A stretch of DNA of 64,000 bases from Hanleya hanleyi (lineage: Eukaryota; Mollusca; Polyplacophora; Lepidopleurida; Hanleyidae). The translations under genes were made by a program, and so were the position numbers. The notes beneath the pieces are model-generated. The model saw nothing but the letters and a program-made list of their open reading frames with translations, was not told where the DNA came from and searched no databases. The DNA lies in the NCBI GenBank assembly GCA_036873755.1, contig JAVTVY010008113.1:372001-436000 (forward strand). Reading direction: 5' to 3'. Shown piece after piece: positions 43,759-54,300 of the stretch (its first letter is position 1; every line of letters begins with the position of its first letter).

Positions 43759-45690
43759 AATAGCGCTCAACTTCTGAGGAAATCCCAGGCCAATAAAGAT
43801 TACCTTGAATGCGGTCCAGTGTTTTCTTCGTACCAAGGTGACCAGACATTATTGCATCGTGACCTAATTTCATTATTGTCGGTCTCAAACTAGAGGGGAC
43901 CATCAACTGTTTCACTTCAGTTAGGCTACTCTGATCTTTTGCGTGATAACGATACAACAGGCCTTTTCTAAACGCAAACCGCTCAAACCCCGATCTTGTA
44001 GGTTTAAGAGTTTCTTTGCGTTCCGCAAGATCGCGAAACTTGCGCAATGTTTCATCGCTCTGCTGCTGGACCATCAAACTTTCAGTTGTCACATTCAGTA
44101 TTTCAACTTTAACCACTTTCAACGGTTTAAATACTTTTTGACCTGTAGCACGTTGACTTCGAGTTTGCACGGCACCACTTACGTCAAAATCTGGCAGATA
44201 CGTTTTTGACGTTTCTGTCTGCGCTTCCACCTTAACCGTTCCAAATTTTCCCAACAAATCTTCCTTTGACCTCTCTTGCGGTAAGGAATCGTCCGAGCCC
44301 ATAGTCGCTCCGGGCACGTTTCCTATAACTAAGTCACAAATGGGATTTGGCATACAGAGCGCTTCAACCTCGCCATTGTAAAATGGCGACCGAATTTGGA
44401 TACGCGCGATCGGCGCGGTGCGTACTGTTCTATCTATCATAACATAGTGTTTGTCAATGCCAAGTAACTGACTGTCCTCGACAAGGCAACGTTTGACAAC
44501 TGCACTACTACAGCCAGTATCGCGCATCACACGTACACGATGTCCACCGACAAATCCTTCCTCCACGGGAAGACAAAATAGATCGCAGTCCGATTTCTGA
44601 CATGAACTGCTCAGTATTGGCAACTCACATCCACATCTTAAGTTAGCACTACCGCCCCCAACAGAACAGCTTTGACATTTTTCAACAGTACAAAATGCAG
44701 TATATGAGGGAGAAGATTTGTTTACCCACGTTGAGTTTTTCTTGCACACACGGGCCACGTGACCTTTTTCGTGACATCGGTAACAGGTACGCATATCCTC
44801 GCGTTTACCAAGGTCAGCTTTTATTTCCGACACGGGATCACTTGTTTGAGCATCGGATTTCGGATTAGGTTTCCTACTAACGCCGGATGGCTGGCTCAGA
44901 TGTTTCCATCCGCGAGCCTCCATAAAGGTTTCAGCTAAACGAACTGTCTCTGCGATTGTTTTCGGAATACGTTCGCGTACGAACACAACAAGATCCCGTG
45001 GCGAGTTATTAACGAACTGCTCCCTAAGAAACAACTGGCGAAGATTTGCATAATCCTTAGTTATGCCAGACAACTCAATCCATCTATCGAAATACATCTC
45101 GAGCTTAAACGCATACTGAGCTGTTGTTTCATTAGGCTCGGGTTTAGTTGTTACAAACTTTTTTCGAAACCCGTCTTCTGTGAGTTGGTAGCGTTTGAAT
45201 AATGCTTCTTTTAATTGTTTGTAATCACCAGCTTCCGCGGGAGACAAACGTGTATAAACGTCAAGCGCTTTTCCCCTCAACAGGGCGCTTAAATACACTG
45301 GTTTATCTTCTTCGCTCCACTTTTGAGCAGCGGCATAACGTTCAAAACGTTCGATGTACGAGTCTAATCTATCTTTAGATTCGTCGAATGGTGGAAGCTT
45401 AGGACCGCGATAAACTATGCTTTCAGCATTTTCTCGTGGACCACGCTGATCCCCATCGACCGTTTGCCTTTCCTCTGCGCGCTTCGCGGCAATTTCCAGT
45501 TCCATTTTTTTCATATCGCGTTCATGTGCACGTGCTCGCGTTCACGCTCTCGCTGTTCGCGTTCACGCTCTTGAGCTTCAAGTGCATCCTTCTCTGCACG
45601 ATGACGCTCGGCTTCCACGAGCTGATGTAAATCTTTACCCTCGTACCCCATATCTTTCCCACAACGCGTTAGTTCCGCAAGGTCCGCCAT
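43759..45690 (-). pseudogene. gag-protease and integrase zinc-finger region
   Basis: The gag start is the ATG at 45,690 (MADLAELTRCGKD). A one-base loss near 45,540 in an Arg/Glu-rich stretch shifts into the main open frame from 45,514. That frame holds a capsid-like region (LDSYIERFERYAAAQKW, then YLSALLRGKALDVYTRL), a CCHC zinc knuckle (CYRCHEKGHVARVC, about 44,750-44,795), an aspartic protease site RDTGCSSAVV (about 44,500-44,530), and after a linker the first half of the integrase HHCC finger (HDAIMSGHLGTKKTLDRI, YWPGI). No stop separates gag, protease and integrase, so they would be made as one polyprotein. Confidence 0.85.
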
Positions 45691-46415
45691 AACCTTAAAT
45701 CACACTGATAACTACACAGTATCGCGAAACAATAACAACGTGGTACACCACACGCGTTACGGCGACACCGGTTTAGCAAAACCCGCGTCCGACGATAGAA
45801 ATAAAAATTTCACGTCTCGCACTATCTCGTGCGCACCGACACGGAAAATAAATCCACGTGTCCGACGGCAGAAACAAATTCCACACGTCCGCCAATTTAG
45901 GCAAATTCGGGTACCGTTCCCGATCTCGGCTAATAACTTAACCCGCAGGTACGTCGCGCAAAATAACCGACCACACACACACTAAGTGTATCATATCGCA
46001 GATCATACGGCAAAACAACGTGGTACAACAGTAGCAGATACTTACCGGACCATGTAACACATACGATGTCCGTTTTCGAGCAATTTCCGCGCTCAACCTG
46101 CTAAACAGACCACCAGTACCTAGTACTTGATTCGCTAAATTATATTCCCGACTGATTCCCAGTTATTATAAACTTGGGAATGTGGAACTGTAAACCGCCC
46201 CAATATGGACCCCAGAAATGGTTTAATTGTTACCCTTAATAACGCTTGGGAAGTTTTAAACTACTCAGACTGAGGCAACATAGGGCTTACAACATCTCAT
46301 AAACCATGATGAAGGAGAGTACCAAATTTGAAGTTTTTTTTTTTTTAGAATGTCTCTTTTTTGTGTAATATTCCTCAGTCTTTTAGCCCACCAACAAGTC
46401 TTACACCGCGAGAGC

Positions 46416-46433
46416 ATCCCGGACGAGCCCCCA
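46416..46433 (-). other. Primer binding site, tRNA-Pro type
   Basis: TGGGGGCTCGTCCGGGAT on the minus strand, one base from the 5' LTR. It is the same 18-mer that pairs with tRNA-Pro in well-studied gammaretroviruses. It fixes the orientation of the element as minus. Confidence 0.85.
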
Positions 46434-46434
46434 G

Positions 46435-47316
46435 TGTCAGCTGTATATATAAACTACCGTAATAATATCGTGCCCAAGCGGGGCTTGCTAAGGGGCTTAA
46501 AGACATAAGGAAGAACGACTGGTTTAATCAAGACAATCTGTTTACTGCAGATAATACATACAATTCAATAAATGAAATCATAAAGGCCTCAAAAATACGC
46601 GTGGCGCCAAAACCATCAATAGTTCTGTTTTATTCCGATGTTAACCACAGTATACTTCTCTGTTTCAATGTTCATCAATTGTCCATGCCGATGGTATATC
46701 CAACTGCTCCGGTAGAATGCGTACGTAGTATACATGTAGAGTTTGTTTCGCCCACTCAAGTCGAGTGCATTTCACCTGTGTGTACATGTAGAATCCGTAT
46801 CGCCCGCTCTAGTGGATTGTTCTTCCCTAGAATATTGGCCTTAGTACCAGCAGTATTCAGACGGCCACTTGTCGTTATTGTTAGTTAGATGACCGGTTGC
46901 TGATGTTATACAGCCCACAATCTGGTTATTATGATCCCGTGTCCCGTGTAATAACTGAGAGTCACTTGGAATATCAAAATCGCCACTATAACAGTGGCCC
47001 CGCTCGCAACCTATCCTAGGTTAACGGCAAACGTGTGGTCAGCTCAGAGCAAAATTTAGGAATGGCATTATAATCTCGAGTTCCTTCACAAGAAATTGAA
47101 GGGTCACCGCACACACCAATCAAAATACCAATCGACCACCTACTAAGCATATACGGTAAGTCGTGGCAGAACTAATTGCTTGACCGCATTCCATAAGGCT
47201 GTGCTGACCATGAAATCTACCTTTCGTCATGTAAGGCGACGCCAAATACAACCAATATTACATTAGTATGTTCCTATACTATATACAATTACTAGGAAGC
47301 CTATACAGGCATGACA
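46435..47316 (-). repeat. 5' LTR
   Basis: 882 bases, partner of 40,110-40,992. Promoter and start of transcription for the element in the minus direction. Confidence 0.9.
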
Positions 47317-47369
47317 CAGGGCTTCCCACACAGAGGAGATTTTATTTCGAATATTGAGTTTAAGAAATG

Positions 47370-47462
47370 CTGAAGAAATACTAACATACAAAAGGGTTAA
47401 TACTAACATACAAAAGGGTTAATACTAACATACATAAAAGGGTTAATACGAACATACAAAAG
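47370..47462. repeat. 22-bp repeat, four copies
   Basis: AATACTAACATACAAAAGGG plus TT, repeated with small indels. Confidence 0.85.
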
Positions 47463-48193
47463 GCGAAAACCCAAAAGTTATAGGCATAAAATAAACCAAA
47501 TGAACTTGTAGAGGTGCATGAGCACTGATACCACTTGCGCGTGTCAATGTTAAACATTTGTAGTCAGTCTTTTCGTCTTTACACCTCATTTTGTCAATAC
47601 AAATATAGTGTATCTTATAATTACCCATTAATACAGATATACATGAATTTAAATCAAAGTAAATAATTACTTCCTATCTTACGTGAATTGATATTACTTT
47701 GATTGGGATGTGTTAAATATCTGCGTTAGGTAAGAGACACGGACAAGACATTATGTCTCCTTTATGTTTCATAATCAGAAGTAATACTTATTTGCGGATC
47801 ATGTACTGTCAAATTCAGTCCAATATTTGCACGACGAAGTATATGAATGAGAAACGAGTCTCTCCATTTGACCAGTCTCTATCGATTGTGGGTTCTATTT
47901 GCTTTCAACTTTTCATGCTAGTACCACAAACCTCTTTCTATACCATTTGTTTGCTCAATGACATAAAGCACCAAGACATGTATATAACGGACCGTTCTCA
48001 TAGACAACTTGCCGACAGAGAATTTGGTGTCGTGCCGTGCGCTTCAAGATCAAGTTTGAAAAAATTCGTTGTCAGTTTCGGTATTTCCATGTCCAACTGA
48101 AGTAGAATCTGTAAAATTTGAGTATACGATAAATCTCGCTGTCGTTCCGGTAACTTGGTTTAGTATAAATTCGATACATACTAACCTACACAG
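47463..48193 (+). promoter_or_regulatory. Presumed 5' flank of AA15 gene B
   Basis: No other gene is supported. A 115-codon frame at 47,753-48,100 has no recognisable motif. TATAAAT at 48,164-48,170 is too close to the ATG for a simple TATA-driven start. TACTAAC followed by CTACACAG just before the ATG resembles a branch point plus 3' splice acceptor, so a 5' UTR intron ending at 48,193 is possible. Confidence 0.3.
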
Positions 48194-48370
48194 ATGCAGT
48201 GTCTGTGTGTTGTTGTTGTTGTAGCAGTGTTGGTGTCAGTGGACAGAGTGAAGTTTTCTGTTGCTCATGGTTATCTATATGATCCACCCTCTAGGTCCTC
48301 TATGTGGCGTCATGGCTTTCAGGTTCCGATCAACTACGACGATAACGCTCTATCATGTGGCGGCAAAGCG
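48194..48370 (+). CDS. AA15 gene B exon 1
   Basis: 59 codons from MQCLCVVVVVAV to CGGKA. The donor is GCG|GTAAGA at 48,371, phase 0. The final 15 bases and this donor are repeated downstream as a 42-bp minisatellite. Confidence 0.9.
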
Positions 48371-51300
48371 GTAAGAATGCCAGTGTTATGTTATTAATGT
48401 GACGGCAAAGCGATAAGAATGCCAGTGTTAAGTTATTAATGTGGCGGCAAAGCGGTAAGAATGCTAGTGTTAGGTTATTAATGTGGCGGCAAAGCGGTAA
48501 GAGTGGCAGTGTTAAGTTATTAATGTGATGGCAAAGCGGTAAGAATGTCAGCGTTGAGTTATTAATGTGGCGGCAAAGCGGTAAGAATGCCAGTGTTAAG
48601 TTATTAATGTGGCGGCAAAGCGGTAAGAGTGGCAGTGTTAAGTTATTAATATGGCGGCAAAGCGGAAAGAATGTCAGCGTTAAGTTATTAATATGGTGGC
48701 AAAGCGGTAATAATGCCAGTGTTAAGTTATTAATGTGGCGGCAAAGCGGTAAGAATGCCAGTGTTAAATTATTAATGTGGAGGCAAAGCGGTAATAATGC
48801 CAGTGTTAAGTTATTAATGTGGTGGCAAAGCAATGTGGCGGCAAAGCGGTAAGAATGTCAGCGTTTAGTTATTAAAATATTTCCCAGGTAATAGCTATTA
48901 CATAAGTTTGGATCTACCACTGATGTTCAATTTTTAATTTGCTTGGTTTAATTAAGGTGACGGAGTTTTAGTCTCTGTAGACTGATTTCGCTCTCTTTAC
49001 CTCCAATATAACAGAAGACATCCTCATAAACATGCTAAACGACCACGGCAACAAAACCATCATGTATTATACAAACGCTATATTATACATTCCTAGACCT
49101 TTGGTGTGGGTGTCCTTGACCTTTGGTGTGGATGTCCTTGACCTTTGGTGTGGGTGACCTTTTAGTGGGTGTCGTGGGATTGATCCCAGTGATATTTATA
49201 CGGTTAAATTGCTCGTTATCTAAAAATATGTTCAAGTTGATATAATGATTGCTTTGTGTGTTGGAGGGGGGGGGGAGGGGCGGGGGCGCCATACCAACTC
49301 AGCATTTTCATGTCAGAAAGCCAGCTTGCACACATTGCGACACTGCGGGAAAGGACCAGCCTTCATTGAGATGATTTATATGAGTAGTACATGTGGACCG
49401 ACATAGCTCAGATGGTTTATAGGAGTGGTACATGTGGACCGACATAGCTCAGATGATTTATAGGAGTGGTACATGTGGACCGACATAGCTCAGATGATTT
49501 ATACGAGTGGTACATGTGGACCGACATAGCTCAGATGATTTATAGGAGTGGTACATGTGGACCGACATAGCTCAGATGGTTTATAGGAGTGGTACATGTG
49601 GACCGACATAGCTCAGATGATTTATAGGAGTGGTACATGTGGACCGACATAGCTCAGATGATTTATAGGAGTGGTACATGTGGACCGACATAGCTCAGAT
49701 GATTTATAGGAGTAGTACATGTGGACCGACATAGCTCAGATGATTTATAGGAGTGGTACATGTGGACCGACATAGCTCAGATGATTTCCTCTGATGGCTA
49801 TCTTACTGTTTTTCTCAAAATTATTTCATATATACAGATTACTTCCTTGGCAGCTAAACTCCATAGTAAATCGTCATATCTGATCACTTTGTGCTGCAGG
49901 TCCAGTGGGGAATTCACGGCGGTAAATGTGGGATGTGTGGAGATCCTTACGGAGGTACCAGACACAACGAGGCTGGGGGTCAATTCGCTCGAGGAATCAT
50001 ATCCAGAACCTTTGTGCAAGCCCAGACAATACCTATAGAAGTAGTGTTGACCGCACCACATAGAGGCTGGTTTGAGTTCAGAATATGCCCACAGAATGAC
50101 GTCACTACACCAATCACTCAGGACTGTCTAGATATGCATCTGCTGGGCATGGCCGGTGACCCGGATGCCACACGATACCTGGACATTCCGCCTACGGCAC
50201 AAGCGATCAAGATGGAATACTTGCTACCCGTAAATCTGGTCTGTAACCATTGTGTACTACAGTGGAAATATAACACAGGTAATATATCAACACCTTAGTT
50301 ATTCTGTACCAGTATGTATTATAGTGAAGGTATGACAGGGGTAATATATCAACACCTTACTTCTTTTTAGCCCACCATCACCAGATGGTGGGCTGTTCAA
50401 ATCACTTTCTGTCCGTGGCCCGTCGTTCGTCCGTTCGTCAGTCAGTCCGTCCGTCGTCCGTCCGTCCGTAAACTATTCTTGTTATCGCGATTTCTCAGGA
50501 ACTACTGCATGGATCTTTCTCAAATTTGATACACGGGTTCCCCTTGGGGTCTAGTTGTGCAAGATAAATTTTCTGGTCCGATTCGAAAATCCAATATGGC
50601 CACCAAGCAGCCATCTTGAATTTCCCCATGAAACCTTGTTATCGCGATTTCTCCGGAACTACTGCATGGATCTTTCTCAAATTTGATACACAGGTTCCCC
50701 TTGGGGTCTAGTTGTGCAAGATACCTGTTCTGGTCCGACTCGAAAATCCAATATGGCCACCAGGCAGCCACCTTGGATTTCCCCGTGAAACCTTGTTATC
50801 GCGATTTCTCAGGAACTACTGCATGGATCTTTCTCAAATTTGATAGACAGGTTCCCCTTGGGGTCTAGTTGTGCAAAATACCTTTTCTGGTCCGATTCGA
50901 AAATCCTATATGGCCACCAGGCAGCCATCTTGGATTTCCCCATGAAACATTTTTATCGTCATTTCTCAGGAACTACTGCATGGATCTTTCTCAAATTTGG
51001 TACACAGGTTCCCCTTGTCATCTAGTTGTGCAAGATATCTTTTCTGGTCCGATTCAAACATCCAATATGGCCAACAGGCGGCCATCTTGGATTTTTCCAT
51101 GCAAATTTGTTATCGTGATTTCTCAGGAAGTACTGCAGGGATCTTTCTCAAATTTGGTACACAGGTACCCCTTGTGGTCCAGTTGTGCAAGATACCGTTT
51201 CTGGTCCGATTCCAAAATCCAATATGTCCATCAGGAGGCCATCTTGGATTTCCCTATGAAACTTTGTTATTGCGATTTCTCAGTAACTACTGCATGGATT

Positions 51301-54300
51301 TTTGTCAAATTTGGTACACAGGTTCCCCTTGTCGTCTAGTTGTGCAAAATATCTTTTCTGATCCGATTCAAACATCCAAGATGGCCAACAGGCGGCCATC
51401 TTTGATTTTCCCATGCAACTTTGTTATCGTGATTTCTCAGGAAGTAATGTGTGGATCTTTCTCAAATTTGGTTCACAGGTTCCCCTTGGGGTCTAGTTGT
51501 GCAAGATATCTTTTCTGGTCCGATTCAAACATCCAATATGGCCAACAGGCGGCCATCTTGGATTTTCCCATTCAAATTTGTTATCGTGATTTCTCAGGAA
51601 GTATTGCAGGGATCTTTCTCAAATTTGGTACATAGGTTCCCCTTGGGGTCTAGTTGTGCAAAATATCTTTGCTGGTCCGATTCGAAAATCCAATATGGCC
51701 ACCAGGCAGCCATCTTGGGTTTCCCAATGAAACCTTGTAATTGCGATTTCTCCGGAACTACTGCATGGATCTTTCTCAAATTTGCTACACAGGTTCCCTT
51801 TGGGATCTAGTTCTGCATGATACCTTTTCTGGTCCGATTCGAAAATCCAATATGGCCACCAGGCAGCCATCTTGGATTTCCCCATGAAACATTTTTATCG
51901 TCATTTCTCAGGAAGTACTGCATGGATCTTTCTCAAATTTGGTACACAGATTTCCCTTGTCATCTAGTTGTGCAAGATATCTTTTCTGGTCCCATTCAAA
52001 CATCAAATATGGCCAACAGGCGGCCATCTTGGATTTTCCCATGCAAATTTTTTATCGTGATTTCTCAGGAAGTACTGCAGGGATCTTTCTCCAATTTGGT
52101 ACATAGGTTCCCCTTGGGGTCTAAGTGTGCAAAATACCTTTTTCGGTCTGAATCGAAATTCCACTATGGCCACCTGGCGGCCATCTTAGATTTCCCCATG
52201 AAACTTTATCGTGATTTCTCAGGAAGTACTGCCTGGATCTTTCTCAAATTTGGTACACAGGTTCCCCTTGTGGTCCAGTTGTGCAAGATGCCGTTTCTGG
52301 TCCGATTCCAAAATCCAATATGTCCATCAGGCGGCCATCTTGGATTTCTCCATGAAACTTTGTTATTGCGATTTCTCAGTAACTACTGCATGGATTTTTG
52401 TCAAATTTGGTACACAGGTACCCCTTGTGGTCCAGTTGTGCAAGATACCGTTTCTGGTCCGATTCCAAAATCCAATATGTCCATCAGGAGGCCATCTTGG
52501 ATTTCCCCATGAAACTTTGTTATTGCGATTTCTCAGTAACTACTGCATGGATTTTTGTCAAATTTGGTACACAGGTTCCCCTTGTCGTCTAGTTGTGCAA
52601 AATATCTTTTCTGATCCGATTCAAACAACCAAGATGGCCAACAGGCGGCCATCTTTGATTTTCCCATGCAACTTTGTTATCGTGATTTCTCAGGAAGTAA
52701 TGTGTGGATCTTTCTCAAATTTGGTTCACAGGTTCCCCTTGGGGTCTAGTTGTGCAAGATATCTTTTCTGGTCCGATTCAAACATCCAATATGGCCAACA
52801 GGCGGCCATCTTGGATTTTCCATTCAAATTTGTTATCGTGATTTCTCAGGAAGTATTGCAGGGATCTTTCTCAAATTTGGTACATAGGTTCCCCTTGGGG
52901 TCTAGTTGTGCAAAATATCTTTTCTGGTCCGATTCGAAAATCCAATATGGCCACCAGGCAGCCATCTTGGATTTCCCAATGAAACCTTGTAATCGCGATT
53001 TCTCCGGAACTACTGCATGGATCTTTCTCAAATTTGGTACACAGGTTCCCTTTGGGATCTAGTTCTGCATGATATCTTTTCTGGTCCGATTCGAAAATCC
53101 AATATGGCCACCAGGCAGCCATCTTGGATTTCCCCATGAAACATTTTTATCGTCATTTCTCAGGAAGTACTGCATGGATCTTTCTCAAATTTGGTACACA
53201 GTTTCCCCTTGTCATCTAGTTGTGCAAGATATCTTTTCTGGTCCCATTCAAACATCAAATATGGCCAACAGGCGGCCATCTTGGATTTTCCCATGCAAAT
53301 TTGTTATCGTGATTTCTCAGGAAGTACTGCAGGGATCTTTCTCCAATTTGGTACATAGGTTCCCCTTGGGGTCTAAGTGTGCAAAATACCTTTTTCGGTC
53401 TGAATCGAAATTCCACTATGGCCACCTGGCGGCCATCTTAGATTTCCCCATGAAACTTTATCGTGATTTCTCAGGAAGTATTGCCTGGATCTTTCTCAAA
53501 TTTGGTACACAGGTTCCCCTTGTGGTCCAGTTGTGCAAGATGCCGTTTCTGGTCCGATTCCAAAATCCAATATGTCCATCAGGCGGCCATCTTGGATTTC
53601 TCCATGAAACTTTGTTATTGCGATTTCTCAGTAACTACTGCATGGATTTTTGTCAAATTTGGTACACAGGTTCCCCTTGTCGTCTAGTTATGCAAAATAT
53701 CTTTTCTGGTCCTATTCAAACATCCAATATGGCCAACAGTCGGCCATCTTTGATTTTCCCATGCAACATTGTTATCGTGATTTCTCAGGAAGTACTGTGT
53801 GGATCTTTCTCAAATTTGGTTCACAGGTTTCCCTTGGGGTCTAGTTGTGCAAGATATCTTTTTTGGTCCGATTCAAACATCCAATATGGCCAACAGGCGG
53901 CCATCTTGGATTTTTCCATGCAAATTTGTTATCGTGATTTCTCAGGAAGTACTGCAGGGATCTTTCTCAAATTTGGTACATAGGTTCCCCTTGGGGTCTA
54001 GTTGTGCAAAATATCTTTTCTGGTCCGATTCGAAAATTCAATATGGCCACCAGGCAGCCATCTTGGATTTCCCAATGAAACCTTGTAATCGCGATTTCTT
54101 TGGAACTACTGCATGGATCTTTCTCAAATTTGGTACACAGGTTTCCTTTGGGGTCTAGTTGTGCAAGATACCTTTTCTGGTCCGATTCGAAAATCCAATA
54201 TGGCCACCAGGCAGCCATCTTTGATTTCCCCATGAAACATTTTTATCGTCATTTCTCAGGAAGTACTGCATGGATCTTTCTCAAATTTGGTACACAGGTT

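Larger units (their letters stand above)
40110..47316 (-). mobile_element. Complete Gmr1-like Ty3/gypsy LTR retrotransposon
   Basis: Two LTRs (40,110-40,992 and 46,435-47,316) beginning TGTCA and ending TGACA, with CAGGG target duplications at 40,105-40,109 and 47,317-47,321. Coding is on the minus strand: gag, protease, integrase, then reverse transcriptase and RNase H. Integrase before RT is the Ty1/copia order, yet the domains are Ty3/gypsy in sequence. That combination is known for the Gmr1 group. By eye the LTRs differ at about 20 of 880 positions. The copy is defective: gag frameshift, PLE insertion in the integrase zinc finger, deletion at the start of RT, an altered RT active site and a stop in RNase H. 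Confidence 0.9.

Noticed and set aside
47753..48100. 115-codon frame upstream of gene B
   Set aside because: No motif, no splice link to the AA15 exons. More likely non-coding flank.
48565..48852. Repeat protein (MWRQSGKNASVKLL)n
   Set aside because: Off-frame reading of the 42-bp exon-donor minisatellite within intron 1.
48356..49787. CRISPR-like arrays (42-bp and 41-bp repeats)
   Set aside because: Head-to-tail repeats without unique spacers in a eukaryotic intron. Minisatellites, not CRISPR.
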